DNA of 64,000 nucleotides, taken from positions 27,059 to 91,058 of the forward strand of contig JBJKSO010000075.1 in NCBI GenBank assembly GCA_046703825.1, in the 5' to 3' direction. The notes under the pieces are model-generated. The model saw nothing but the letters and a program-made list of their open reading frames with translations. It ran no database searches and was not told the origin of the DNA. This document shows positions 50,588-59,274 of the stretch, in pieces. Source of the DNA: JBJKSO01 sp046703825. Its GTDB lineage: Bacteria > Chloroflexota > Dormibacteria > Aeolococcales > Bog-877. A program made the position numbers and the translations under genes. Within the stretch, counting starts at the first letter, position 1. Each line of letters starts with the position of its first letter.

Positions 50588-51925
50588 CTAGTAGGAGCGC
50601 TGAGCGCCCGCGCTGAGGGCTGCCCCTTCTGAATCGGCTAGGTTCCTCCCCCGGCGCAGGGTCAACCATGCTTCGTAAGAAGCCCCGCCCGGCAGCCAGG
50701 TATCCCATGGTCTCGCAGGGTCGCCAGCCGCCAAACGCCGCGGCGCCTGGGCCAGGTGGAGCCGGTCCTGGAGGCGCCAAATCCTGCGCGCGAACCGGCG
50801 GTCCCAACCGAGCGGAGCCTCAGGCAAGGCTTCCTGGGCTAACTGCAGGGCGCCGGACAAGTCGCCCAGGCGATGCTCGAGCTCCACGCACACGGCCTCG
50901 GCTGCCTCCGGGTCACGCCATCGTTCCCAAATCTCTCTCCACGCTGCTGCCGCACCCACCTCGTCACCTTGGCGGCGGAGCAGGCGTGCTCGCCTGAGGG
51001 CTGCCGCGTGGTCCAACGGCGCCTGCGCCCCCGCGCTCGCGCGTAGGTAAAGGAGATCCGCCCGCTTCATCTCACCCCGGGCCTCGGAGAAGCGGCCCAG
51101 GCCGTAGGAGTCGCTCGGGTCGGGCTGCTCGAGGCTGACGTGGCGCTCGATCGCATCCAGCAGGCGCAGCAGTGCCAGCAGGTCGCGCTCGTTGTGCCGC
51201 ACCACTGGCTCCAGAAGATGGGCGGCACCGGTGGCCAGAAAGCGCTGGTAGCGCTCTGGGGCCTCGCTCCCGGGCGCGTCGTCGGATGCTCTGGGTTCGC
51301 CCAGAATCAACTGCTCCGCTCGACTGAGGCTGCACCTTCCCAGTCGGTGTCGCAGCAACTGGCGCACCAGCAGCAAAAGGTCAAGGTGCGGGGTGCCCGG
51401 CCATGGGCGTGGCACCCCGCACATCAAGGAGCGGCTGCGCAGAAGCGGCACGTCGAAGCCGGTACCGTTGTAGCTGACCAAGAGGCGGGCGCGGCCGACC
51501 CTTTCAAGAGCCGCCGCCACCACTGGCGCCTCCTCGCCCGGGTCTGGCACCAGCCACTGCTCGACCTCCACGGTCCCGCCACGTATGGCGGCCCAACCGT
51601 AGAGGAATGGCAGAGACCCAGGTCCGCGGGACAACCCGGTGGTCTCGAGGTCGAAGAACTCGACTTCGCCTTCCCGGGCCCGGTCGATGGCGGCGCCGAG
51701 CCGCCCCAAACGGCCGGGTGTCACGCACCCCGCCGTCACGCGCTGCTCCGAGGGTTTCCAGCTCACCGTTCGCGCCCAGATGCCGAGGCGCTGGTCCAGA
51801 CGAAAGCCGAGTTCCCCGAGCCTTTCCGCACCATCCGGGCGCGCAAGCCTGGCGCTGGTGCGCTCCCCGTCCAGCGACCGGCCTCGGAGCGCCCGAAGGC
51901 GCCGACTCAACTCGGAAGCGCCCAT
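50588..51925 (-). CDS. YprB/MrfB-like RNase H-fold exonuclease
   Basis: 445 residues from the ATG at 51925. DEDD-type exonuclease core: EFFDLETTGLSRG (DxE), LLVSYNGTGFDVPLL (the N-x-x-x-F-D element), HLDLLLLVRQLLRHRLGRCSL and EPVVRHNERDLLALLRLL (H-N-x-x-D-x-x-x). The C-terminal ~150 residues are TPR-like helices. This is the arrangement of Bacillus YprB, now MrfB, the nuclease partner of helicase MrfA in mitomycin-lesion repair. It overlaps the helicase gene by 19 bp. Assignment rests on motifs and pairing. Confidence 0.85.
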   Translation of the reverse strand: MGASELSRRLRALRGRSLDGERTSARLARPDGAERLGELGFRLDQRLGIWARTVSWKPSEQRVTAGCVTPGRLGRLGAAIDRAREGEVEFFDLETTGLSRGPGSLPFLYGWAAIRGGTVEVEQWLVPDPGEEAPVVAAALERVGRARLLVSYNGTGFDVPLLRSRSLMCGVPRPWPGTPHLDLLLLVRQLLRHRLGRCSLSRAEQLILGEPRASDDAPGSEAPERYQRFLATGAAHLLEPVVRHNERDLLALLRLLDAIERHVSLEQPDPSDSYGLGRFSEARGEMKRADLLYLRASAGAQAPLDHAAALRRARLLRRQGDEVGAAAAWREIWERWRDPEAAEAVCVELEHRLGDLSGALQLAQEALPEAPLGWDRRFARRIWRLQDRLHLAQAPRRLAAGDPARPWDTWLPGGASYEAWLTLRRGRNLADSEGAALSAGAQRSY

Positions 51926-54375
51926 CCGCAGCTCTCCAAAAGGTTCAGGGCCGCCTGCCTGACCCCGGGCTGGGCACCACTTATCGGGCCGGCGCAGGCC
52001 GGGCACCCGCCGGCGCATCGACAAGCGCTGAGGAGGTCGCGGCACCGGTTCAGCAGCTCGGCGTGCAGGTCGAAGAGCCTGGCGCTGATTCCCACCCCCC
52101 CTGGGTGAAGGTCATAGATGTAGACGGCCGAAGCGGAGGGCGCGGTCGGCGCAGCTCGGCCCGGCTCGGGGTCGGAACGCTCGCCGGGAACGAACTCCTC
52201 AGCTGCTGAGAGAACAGCGGTCGGCGGCGGTGCCGCCGTGGCGCGCACCTGGCAGACAACCCCAAGGTCACCGCGATCGCACATCGACAGAAGGCAGGCG
52301 ACCTGGCCCATGGCGTGTCCGACCGCCTCAAGTGCCGACTCCCGGCGAGCCGGATTTAGCAGTTGAACGGGTTGAAACAGACACCAGTAGGAGGTCGTTT
52401 GTAGATCCCGCTCGGGAACCCGGATCGGCCCACTCCCGACCGTCTCGTGGGTAAGTAGACGGATCTTGCGGTACATCGCGGCCAGCGCACTCACGCGAAC
52501 CTCGCCGTGGGAGCGGGCGGTGCGCCGCGCGGGGTCGTCAAGAGGCCCGGCGAAGCTCTCCAGCACCTGCAGCCCGACCCTGAGTTCGGAATCGGTGTAG
52601 TAGTCCACCGACACCGGGTGGACGAAGGCTCGGCGCTCCTCCCAGTCCAGCCGCTCGACGTGGTACTGGCGCCCCTGGTGCATGTAGATGGCGTCGTCGT
52701 GCACCAGGAGTGGCGCCGACCACTCATCGAGCTCGCCCACGACCCTGGCGCCCGCCCCGGCGCGGCCGCCCGAACTCCCTGCGGATGTCCCCTGCGGGCC
52801 CTGCGAAGGAGCCGCAGTCTCCCCGCTCGTGTCCAGGATCACGACGTTGCCGGCGGAGGTGGTTCGCAGGTTGATCGCCTCCGCCGGAAAGGCGTCAGCG
52901 GTCCAGTGCCAGCTCTTGGCTGAGTGGTGAATCAGTCCTTCCTCTTGCAGCACTTCTAGTAGTCCGCCCACGTCCTCCGCGCCGAACGGTTCGCCATCGC
53001 TGATCGGAAGTTCGAACACGGCCGCCTGGACGTGGGCGGCAAGTATCAACAGGTTGTCCGGATCGACGAAGGCGTGTTCGGGCGAGCTATCCAAGAGGAA
53101 CTCGGGGTGGGTGGCGACGTATTGATCGAGCGGACCGCCACCGGTCACCAGCGCCAGCAGGGCGCGACCATCGCGCCTTCCCGCCCTCCCTAGCCGCTGC
53201 CAGGTACTGGCGACCGAGCCGGGATAGCCGACCAGAACGGCTGAGTCCAGCTGTCCGATGTCCATGCCCAGCTCCAGGGCGCTGGTGGAGACTACGCAGC
53301 GGACTGCGCCCGAGCGCAATCCCGCCTCGATGGCCCTGCGCTCGAGCGGGAGATAGCCGCCCCGGTAAGCGCGCAGCCGGTGCCGCAACTCCCCATCGCC
53401 AGCCAGCTCACGCTCCAGGTAGTTGAGCAGCAGCTCGACTTGGAGTCGGCTCTGAGCGAACGCGATCACCTGGGAGCCCCCGCGCAGCAGTTGCGCCACC
53501 AGACGTTTGGCCTCCAGATTGGCGCTCCGCCTGATCCCGAGCCGGGCGTCGACCAATTTGGGGTTGACCACCAGCAGCCGACGTCCAGGGGCCGGCGAAC
53601 CGTCCTCGGTGACGCAGGCCACCGGCCGACCCACCAAGCGTCCGGTCAGCTCGCCGGGGTTGGCGATGGTGGCCGAGCTACAGATGTAAATCGGTCGCGA
53701 GCCGTAGAAGCGACAGATGCGGTCGAGCCGACGAAGCACGTTGGCCACATGGCTACCGAAGACTCCCCGGTAGGTGTGGACTTCGTCGAGGACCACGTAG
53801 CGCAGGCCCCGGAACAAGCGCGCCCAGCTCGTGTGCTGGGGCAGGATGGCTCGGTGCAGCATGTCCGGGTTGGTGAGCACCACCTGCCCGGCCTGGCGGA
53901 AAGCCCGCCGGGCACCGATCGGCGTGTCACCGTCGTACGTGAAGCACCGCAGCTCGATCTCGGCCGCGTCCGCAAGGCCGCGCAGGCCGGCTAACTGGTC
54001 CTGCGCCAGTGCCTTGGTCGGAAAGAGGAGCATCGCGGTGGCGTCCGGATCGCGGGCCACGGCATCCAGTACCGGCAGCGAGTAGCACAGCGACTTGCCC
54101 GAGGCGGTCGGAGTGACCACCGTGACGTCGCGGCCCTCGAGCGCCAGCTGCACTGCCTGAGACTGGTGGCGGTAGAGGCGCTCGACGCCGCGGCGAGCCA
54201 ACCCGGCGAACAGCTGTGGATGCAGGCTGCGAGGCGCTGGCCCGTAGCTCGCCTCCCGCGCCGGCAGCTCGCGATCCAGCACGAGTTCCGCCCGCTCGGC
54301 CACCAGTTCTACCAGCCTATCCCAGCTGGGAGCGGGCCCAACCGGCAAGGCCGCCGCCGGGAACGCGCGTTCCAT
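51907..54375 (-). CDS. YprA/MrfA-like DEAD/DEAH-box helicase with DUF1998 zinc domain
   Basis: 822 residues from the ATG at 54375. Superfamily 2 motifs: YRHQSQAVQLAL (Q-like), Walker A TPTASGKS, FPTKALAQDQ, TNPDMLH, LDEVHTYRG (DEVH), SSATIANP, STSALELGMDIG and QRLGRAGRRD. The C-terminal DUF1998 region carries SMCDRGDLG, GGVGISARLF and the zinc cluster CRCAGGCPAC. These features match MrfA, a 3'-5' helicase that works with MrfB to remove mitomycin C adducts independently of UvrABC in Bacillus. It precedes and overlaps the MrfB-like gene. A low-complexity insert (Gly/Ser/Ala-rich near residue 540) is present. Confidence 0.9.
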   Translation of the reverse strand: MERAFPAAALPVGPAPSWDRLVELVAERAELVLDRELPAREASYGPAPRSLHPQLFAGLARRGVERLYRHQSQAVQLALEGRDVTVVTPTASGKSLCYSLPVLDAVARDPDATAMLLFPTKALAQDQLAGLRGLADAAEIELRCFTYDGDTPIGARRAFRQAGQVVLTNPDMLHRAILPQHTSWARLFRGLRYVVLDEVHTYRGVFGSHVANVLRRLDRICRFYGSRPIYICSSATIANPGELTGRLVGRPVACVTEDGSPAPGRRLLVVNPKLVDARLGIRRSANLEAKRLVAQLLRGGSQVIAFAQSRLQVELLLNYLERELAGDGELRHRLRAYRGGYLPLERRAIEAGLRSGAVRCVVSTSALELGMDIGQLDSAVLVGYPGSVASTWQRLGRAGRRDGRALLALVTGGGPLDQYVATHPEFLLDSSPEHAFVDPDNLLILAAHVQAAVFELPISDGEPFGAEDVGGLLEVLQEEGLIHHSAKSWHWTADAFPAEAINLRTTSAGNVVILDTSGETAAPSQGPQGTSAGSSGGRAGAGARVVGELDEWSAPLLVHDDAIYMHQGRQYHVERLDWEERRAFVHPVSVDYYTDSELRVGLQVLESFAGPLDDPARRTARSHGEVRVSALAAMYRKIRLLTHETVGSGPIRVPERDLQTTSYWCLFQPVQLLNPARRESALEAVGHAMGQVACLLSMCDRGDLGVVCQVRATAAPPPTAVLSAAEEFVPGERSDPEPGRAAPTAPSASAVYIYDLHPGGVGISARLFDLHAELLNRCRDLLSACRCAGGCPACAGPISGAQPGVRQAALNLLESCGWALPS

Positions 54376-54438
54376 GGACGGACTATACCAAACGCATGTT
54401 CGCCAGCGGCGCTGCGTAGATCGCCGCACCCAACGGCG

Positions 54439-54798
54439 CTAGGCGATCGGCTTGCCCCGGGTCACCACGCAGGTGTAGGCACCGCTACTCGCGACGATAG
54501 TCGCCGCGACCCTCCGTACCGGCGGCGTGGTCTTCACCGTCAGTTGCGCCCGCTTCTGACCGGGGGCGAGCTGGACCTGGGAAGTCGTGTGGCGGCCGTC
54601 GGCGCCTGTGACCTTGACGGTGATTGCGGAGCCAGCTCCCTGGCGTGTGACCACTTTGACCCGGTTGCCCGAAACCGTGTACCCGGCCAGGCATCCCTGT
54701 CCGGTCTCGCTCACCCTGTCGTTCTGGGTGGTGCAGGCGGCCACCCCAAGCGCGCTCGCGACCGCAACACCCGCCAACCCAAGTGCGGCCAGACGCAC
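54439..54798 (-). CDS. Small secreted lipoprotein of unknown function
   Basis: 119 residues from the GTG at 54798, preceded by GGAGG seven bases upstream. The signal peptide MRLAALGLAGVAVASALGVAAC ends in a lipobox (GVAAC), with Cys22 as the predicted lipidation site. The mature part is a beta-rich domain (SAITVKVTGADGRHTT, AQLTVKTTPPVRRVAATIV) with two further Cys, possibly a disulfide. No family recognised. Monocistronic by position, ending 63 bp before the helicase start on the same strand. Confidence 0.75.
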   Translation of the reverse strand: MRLAALGLAGVAVASALGVAACTTQNDRVSETGQGCLAGYTVSGNRVKVVTRQGAGSAITVKVTGADGRHTTSQVQLAPGQKRAQLTVKTTPPVRRVAATIVASSGAYTCVVTRGKPIA

Positions 54799-55182
54799 GT
54801 GTCGACCTCCATTGACTACCGCCGCGCTCCTCCTACTTCACTAACCGAGTCTGAGCGTGCCTGTTACTCAGTGGCGCGTGCGCAGCGCCCTCCTGCCTAC
54901 TGCACACGCCTGACTGAAAGCTACCCGGACGTCGCGGCGGCTTGACGGGGATCTCACCGGCGCGAGTGCGGCGTGGCACTTACCGCCCTCACTCCCAATC
55001 CAGATCTAAAGACTCGCCAGAGCGCGGGCCGATCCGACGGGACATCCGCGCCGCGCCCCGGAGGAACCGCCCCAGAGAGCTCCCCGTCGTGGAACTGGCC
55101 GGCCCACGGCGGGTAGTCTGGGGGCCCCTAAGCGCACCCCCGCCCTGCGGCCTGCCAGCTGGGTGGAGTTGGGAGAGCCCGG
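54799..55182. other. 384-bp stretch without a supportable gene
   Basis: Contains the lipoprotein promoter at its left end (not resolved) and the downstream flank of the SRPBCC gene at its right end. No hairpin-plus-T terminator and no credible small gene were found. Confidence 0.5.
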
Positions 55183-55653
55183 TCAACTACCGTCCCGTAA
55201 CCCGGATGGCGGTGCGTCGGCCAGTGCGCGCGCGATGGCATCCTGCCATCCCGCCAGAAATCCGTCGAAGTGGTCGGCGAAGCTCTGGACTTCCGAATTC
55301 CGCTCGGAGGCCAGAGTGGTCAGGTCATAGACCACGGTGGCGGTGGAGCCAGTTGGCAGGGGCTCCAAAGCTACGGAGACCAGCCCGGCGCGATCACCCG
55401 GGGTCAGGCGACTGTAAGTAATAGCCACCCCAGCTTCCCGGCGAACTACGACCCACGTCGTCTGCCGCCCACCATGGGCAGTCGTGAAGACGATTCCCGG
55501 TTCCGTCTCGTCGGCCACCGCGACGGGAAACTGCGGATCCCAACCATCGGCCCACGCGCGTTCACCGGTCGGAGTGAAGAGAAGGAATGCGGCGGGCGGG
55601 GGCAGCGCCACGGTGATGCTCCCGCTCCGCCGGACTCGCAGACAATCGGACAT
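55183..55653 (-). CDS. SRPBCC/AHSA1-like domain protein
   Basis: 156 residues from the ATG at 55653, preceded by an excellent SD (AGGAGG, six-base gap). The START/Bet v1-like fold begins with a strand (RRSGSITVALPPPAAF) and the conserved FTPTGERAWADGWDPQFP segment, and ends with a long amphipathic helix (FADHFDGFLAGWQDAIARAL). Such proteins bind hydrophobic ligands. The start lies inside the upstream gene (92-bp overlap), implying translational coupling with the small regulator-like protein. Confidence 0.8.
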   Translation of the reverse strand: MSDCLRVRRSGSITVALPPPAAFLLFTPTGERAWADGWDPQFPVAVADETEPGIVFTTAHGGRQTTWVVVRREAGVAITYSRLTPGDRAGLVSVALEPLPTGSTATVVYDLTTLASERNSEVQSFADHFDGFLAGWQDAIARALADAPPSGLRDGS

Positions 55654-55909
55654 CCTGGTCCTCCTCACTTGAGCTGCACAGGGTGTGGCTGTCCGCGGCA
55701 GTGAGCTCAAGACCGTACACGTCCCTCAGCCGATCGATTACGAATTGGGTAGATTCGTCGAAGGCGGTCTTCCGCTCGAAGGCGTGCAGCACTATGCCCT
55801 CCAGGAGGTCTCCGAGCGAGAGGTCCAGGTATTCAGCCAGACCCTTGAGGACCTTCAGCAGCCGCCGCTCCATTCGCACTCCCGTCTGGACGCGCTCAAC
55901 CTCGATCAT
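55562..55909 (-). CDS. Small conserved protein, probable ribbon-helix-helix type regulator
   Basis: 115 residues from the ATG at 55909. The first ~65 residues (VRMERRLLKVLKGLAEYLDLSLGDLLE followed by IVLHAF) have the strand-helix-helix spacing of MetJ/Arc-like DNA-binding proteins. The family is regularly found next to SRPBCC genes. The last ~40 residues overlap the start of the SRPBCC gene and look less conserved; the protein might end functionally before them. A perfect inverted repeat sits nine bases upstream of the start, consistent with autorepression. Confidence 0.6.
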   Translation of the reverse strand: MIEVERVQTGVRMERRLLKVLKGLAEYLDLSLGDLLEGIVLHAFERKTAFDESTQFVIDRLRDVYGLELTAADSHTLCSSSEEDQDVRLSASPAEREHHRGAAPARRIPSLHSDR

Positions 55910-55917
55910 TGCACCAA

Positions 55918-55931
55918 TGTACCACGGTACA
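55918..55931. promoter_or_regulatory. Palindromic operator candidate upstream of the RHH-SRPBCC pair
   Basis: TGTACC (55918-55923), two spacer bases and GGTACA (55926-55931) form a perfect inverted repeat. On the minus strand it overlaps a possible -10 (TACATT) only a few bases from the ATG at 55909. Occupation would block transcription. Its owner is most likely the small regulator next to it. Confidence 0.55.
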
Positions 55932-56371
55932 CTGCGATAAACCAAGCGCGACCCCGAGAACTCGCGCGGCGGCGGCGACAGGGTGTGGCTCGGCAGCGCC
56001 AGGATCGTGAAACGGCTAGGCCTGCGCCGGGCAGGCACCATCCCGAGCCTGAAACCTCGACGCGACGGTCCCCGTCGAGGTCCGGGGTGCTCTCGGCACG
56101 GGCGCACCGGCGCCTCCGCGGAACGCCACCGGCCCAGAGACCCTCTCGATCGCGGGTGCCCGGCAAACGCCAGCTGTGCATCGAGTGCTCGTGGTCTGAC
56201 CGGGTTGGGCGCTGCGTGCGCAGCTCTCAGATGGCGGCTGACCATTAACGCGACCAACCGCACGGGTGCGGTGGCGGAGGTCCTCGTCGACCGGGTAGAT
56301 CTGTTGCGATGCAGGACCCCACGCCTGATTACTTCGGTGCACCGAAAAAGTTGAGAGAGGAGGCCTAACCC
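55932..56371. other. 440-bp divergent intergenic region
   Basis: Lies between the leftward RHH-SRPBCC pair and the rightward DUF421 gene. It contains an inverted repeat ACCGCAC-GG-GTGCGGT at 56257-56272, about 100 bp before the DUF421 start. No credible gene was seen. Confidence 0.5.
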
Positions 56372-56893
56372 TTGGATCTCATTCACCTGGCTATTCCACC
56401 CTGGGACCTCGTCGTGCGCTCGGTGTGCATCTACGCCGTCCTGATCTTGGGTCTGCGCATCTTTGGCAAGCGGGAACTGGGCCAGATGACCGTCTTCGAC
56501 CTGGTCTTGGTGCTGCTCGTCGCCAACGCCGTCCAACCGGCGATGACGGGTCCCGACAGCTCCCTCTTCGGAGGCCTGTTGATCATGGGCACGCTCTTCG
56601 TGATCAACTGGATGGTCGGCGAGGGGCGCATCCACTCACCGCTCATGCGCCGACTCCTGCAAGCCCGCAGCAGCGTGCTAGCTTCGGACGGCCGCTGGCG
56701 CGCGGGGGCGCTGGAGCGCCAGGGCTTGGACATGGACGACGCGATGGAGGCACTGCGCGAGCACGGCTTCAACGCCGTGGCGGAGACGCAGCTGGTGGAG
56801 CTGGAGTCGGATGGCAGCATCAGCGTGGTACCCCGCGATCCGCACGGCGCCCACCGGCCGCGTAGACGGGTCAGGGTGGTGAAGCGGCCCTAG
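56372..56893 (+). CDS. DUF421 (YetF-like) membrane protein
   Basis: 173 residues with three N-terminal hydrophobic helices and a soluble C-terminal domain. Family landmarks: LRIFGKRELGQMTVFDLVLVLLVANAVQPAM (the R-x-x-GKRxxGxxxxFD pattern) and the later MDDAMEALREHGFNAVAETQLVELESDGSISV. YetF-type proteins are uncharacterised, linked to spore or envelope functions in Bacillus. The TTG at 56372 has GAGAGGAGG nine bases upstream. Stands alone. Confidence 0.87.
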   Translation: MDLIHLAIPPWDLVVRSVCIYAVLILGLRIFGKRELGQMTVFDLVLVLLVANAVQPAMTGPDSSLFGGLLIMGTLFVINWMVGEGRIHSPLMRRLLQARSSVLASDGRWRAGALERQGLDMDDAMEALREHGFNAVAETQLVELESDGSISVVPRDPHGAHRPRRRVRVVKRP

Positions 56894-56927
56894 TCGGGGC
56901 AGGGCTAACCCCCGCCCCGACTTCACA

Positions 56928-58238
56928 CTAGGCGGCCGGCCCGCTCGAGAGGGTGACTCCTGCGGTGTGGCTCGTGCCGGAGCTGTCCACCCAGCTCAGC
57001 TGCACCGTCTGACCCGCTCGGTGGCTCTCGATCGCGCTGCGCAGCGCAGCCACCGAGGCGACCTGGTTGCCGTCAACCGCGGTGATGACATCTCCGGCCG
57101 ACAGTCCTGCCGCCGCGGCTCCGGATCCTGGGATGACCTGCACGATCACTGCCCCGGAGCTGACCGACGGTGGCACAACCGACTGGCCGAAGCCCCCCGG
57201 TCCCTGCTCGACGGCGCCGACATCCTCGGCGTCGACTCCCAGGAAGGCCGGGGTACCCAACTGGATGGTCGAGGAGGCGTGGCCCTGCTGGATCTGGCTC
57301 GCGATGCTGAGCGCGCGGTTGACCGGGATCGAGAAGCCGACGTTGGAGAAGCTATTGCCGCCCCCACCGTAGGTGAAGTTGCCACCACTGCTCTGGGCGG
57401 CGGTGTTCATTCCGATCACCTGGCCGGAGGAGTTGACCAGCGGGCCACCCGAGTTCCCGGGAGCCAGCGGGGCATCGATTTGGATCATGTTGCTGAGGTT
57501 CTCCGACGCGGATGAGCCCGAGTCGCTGGCCGTGATCGAACGGTTGAGGGCTGTGATCGCCCCCGACGTGACCGTGGGAGGCCCGGGTAGGTCCAACGCG
57601 TTGCCGATGGCTACCACCGGCTGACCGACTTGGAGGTTGGACGAATTGCCCACCGAGACCGTCTTCATTCCAGAAGCGTTCTGAAGCTGGAGCAGGGCCA
57701 CGTCGTCGGTGGCGTCGGTGCCGACCACCTTGGCCGTGTAGGTGGTACCAGTGCCGTCGACCCGGGCCGTGATCTTGGTCGCGCCCTGGACGACATGGTT
57801 GTTGGTCAGCACTTCACCGTTGGAGGTGAGAACCATCCCGGTGCCCGCGTCCGTGCTGCCCTGATAGCCGTCCACCGCGGTGATGTCGACGACGGCTGGA
57901 TCAACCTTGTTCTTGATGGCACTGACGTTGAGTTTGGAGCCGGAAGACCCATTGGAGGGGCCGCTGCTGCTGCCGGGGCTGGGGATGGATTGGGTGGCAG
58001 CGGTCGGGCTCCCGGAGTTGGTGGCTCTCCCGATCTCGACACCGGCCAGCGCCACCCCTGCCACCACCACCAGTGCTCCCGCCACCGCGGCGACCCGCCG
58101 CCCGCGGCGGGCGGTTGCAACTTGCTCCTGGCCGGCTAGCCCCTGCCACTCCAAGCTCTCGCCCGCAGCGCTCGACTGCCCGACCTGCTCCTCACCGGAT
58201 TGCCCCTCCCCCTCCGCTGGATTGTTGTTCTCTTCCAT
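56928..58238 (-). CDS. Membrane-anchored HtrA/DegP-type serine protease with PDZ domain
   Basis: 436 residues from the ATG at 58238. An acidic cytoplasmic N-terminus (~45 residues) and one helix (VAAVAGALVVVAGVALAGVEIG) anchor the protein. A Ser/Gly-rich linker leads to an S1C protease domain with triad His in VLTNNHVVQ, Asp in GTDATDDVALLQL and Ser in APGNSGGPLVNSSG, then one PDZ domain (AAAAGLSAGDVITAVDGNQV). It should act outside the membrane in envelope protein quality control. A perfect palindrome just upstream is a regulatory candidate. Confidence 0.93.
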   Translation of the reverse strand: MEENNNPAEGEGQSGEEQVGQSSAAGESLEWQGLAGQEQVATARRGRRVAAVAGALVVVAGVALAGVEIGRATNSGSPTAATQSIPSPGSSSGPSNGSSGSKLNVSAIKNKVDPAVVDITAVDGYQGSTDAGTGMVLTSNGEVLTNNHVVQGATKITARVDGTGTTYTAKVVGTDATDDVALLQLQNASGMKTVSVGNSSNLQVGQPVVAIGNALDLPGPPTVTSGAITALNRSITASDSGSSASENLSNMIQIDAPLAPGNSGGPLVNSSGQVIGMNTAAQSSGGNFTYGGGGNSFSNVGFSIPVNRALSIASQIQQGHASSTIQLGTPAFLGVDAEDVGAVEQGPGGFGQSVVPPSVSSGAVIVQVIPGSGAAAAGLSAGDVITAVDGNQVASVAALRSAIESHRAGQTVQLSWVDSSGTSHTAGVTLSSGPAA

Positions 58239-58266
58239 TTCACTCGCCGAACATCTGCTGTTTCTG

Positions 58267-58280
58267 TGGAACTGGTTCCA
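58267..58280. promoter_or_regulatory. Palindrome upstream of the HtrA-like gene
   Basis: TGGAAC-TG-GTTCCA is a perfect inverted repeat with a two-base spacer, nested in a looser CTGTGG...CCACAG pair. It ends 28 bp before the ATG at 58238. A stress-responsive operator is possible; the regulator is unknown. Confidence 0.45.
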
Positions 58281-58351
58281 GCCCACAGTATTTCCCCACC
58301 CTCTTAGTTACCCATGCGCAGTTGGTTAGCGTTTCCTGGGAGAAAGCCGGG

Positions 58352-59134
58352 CTAGTGCGCCTCGGAGAGCCAGATCTGGGGGTTGCCGGGAAGCATCCGG
58401 CGGACCTGCTCACGCTTGGTGGCTTCCAGCTGCGGTTGGTGAAGGATCTCCAAGACCCGATACATGGGCGCCACGGTCAGGATCCCCGCGCCATCGTTGG
58501 TCCGGGGCTGCAACAGGCCCAGAAGGTAGACCGCCTCGCCGCCCGCCTCCGGCAGGCCAACGAACACCGGGGCGCCGCCCACGGGACCAGCCGCCGCTGC
58601 CTCGAGCAGCAGCGCTTCGGCGGGGCCGGTCCCGTCAAAGTCGATCGGTTCATCCGGGAGCGCCGCGATGCGGCCGATGTGCACCAGCGGCAGGTTGCGA
58701 TGACCGCCGGAACCGTTGACCAGAAGGGTGGTGAACGCCACCTCCTGACCGGGGCCGAGCGGATCGTTGCGCTCGGGGCGCTTGTCGATGGTGGCACTGG
58801 TCAGCCAGGCCCGCATATCGGACCACTCAGTGGGGTTCACCGGCATCACGGCGGCGTCGACGGTGGGGTCCGCCTCGTGCACCATCCAATCGGCGAGCTG
58901 GCTGTGAAACCAGCTCACCGCGCCGTGCTTGGCATTCGCCCGAATCCAGACGTCCCCGCCGCCCTCGCTGCGCAGCCGACCGAGCAGCTGCTTGGAGGTC
59001 ACCAGGTAGGACCAGTAGCGGCCGTTCACCTCGGGAATGGGTTCGAAGAGAGCGAAGGCCACCCCGAACGGAGCACCTCCCTCCTCGGCGCAAACCAGGG
59101 CCGTGCACCGGCTGATCTCCGCTGGCGTCAGCAT
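58352..59134 (-). CDS. Protein of unknown function
   Basis: 260 residues from the ATG at 59134. No signal peptide or membrane helix. Alternating strand-like segments (APFGVAFALFEPI, DVWIRANAKHGAVSWF, EVAFTTLLVNGSGGHRNLPLVHIG, APVFVGLPEAGGEAVYLLGLLQPR) suggest a beta-rich or beta-barrel fold. A trypsin-like fold without a catalytic serine is one possibility, but I cannot support it. 113 bp upstream of the HtrA start on the same strand. Confidence 0.65.
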   Translation of the reverse strand: MLTPAEISRCTALVCAEEGGAPFGVAFALFEPIPEVNGRYWSYLVTSKQLLGRLRSEGGGDVWIRANAKHGAVSWFHSQLADWMVHEADPTVDAAVMPVNPTEWSDMRAWLTSATIDKRPERNDPLGPGQEVAFTTLLVNGSGGHRNLPLVHIGRIAALPDEPIDFDGTGPAEALLLEAAAAGPVGGAPVFVGLPEAGGEAVYLLGLLQPRTNDGAGILTVAPMYRVLEILHQPQLEATKREQVRRMLPGNPQIWLSEAH

Positions 59135-59274
59135 GGCTACCGCGCTCGGCTGGAGGCGTCGTGGCTACCGGCCAACCCGGCGGGCAGGTAGCAGCTGGGG
59201 GGCAACAAGCTGGAGGAAGAATACATGTGTTCGAAACCGCTTTCCAACCTCTGACCCCTTGGGCGGAGACCCGA

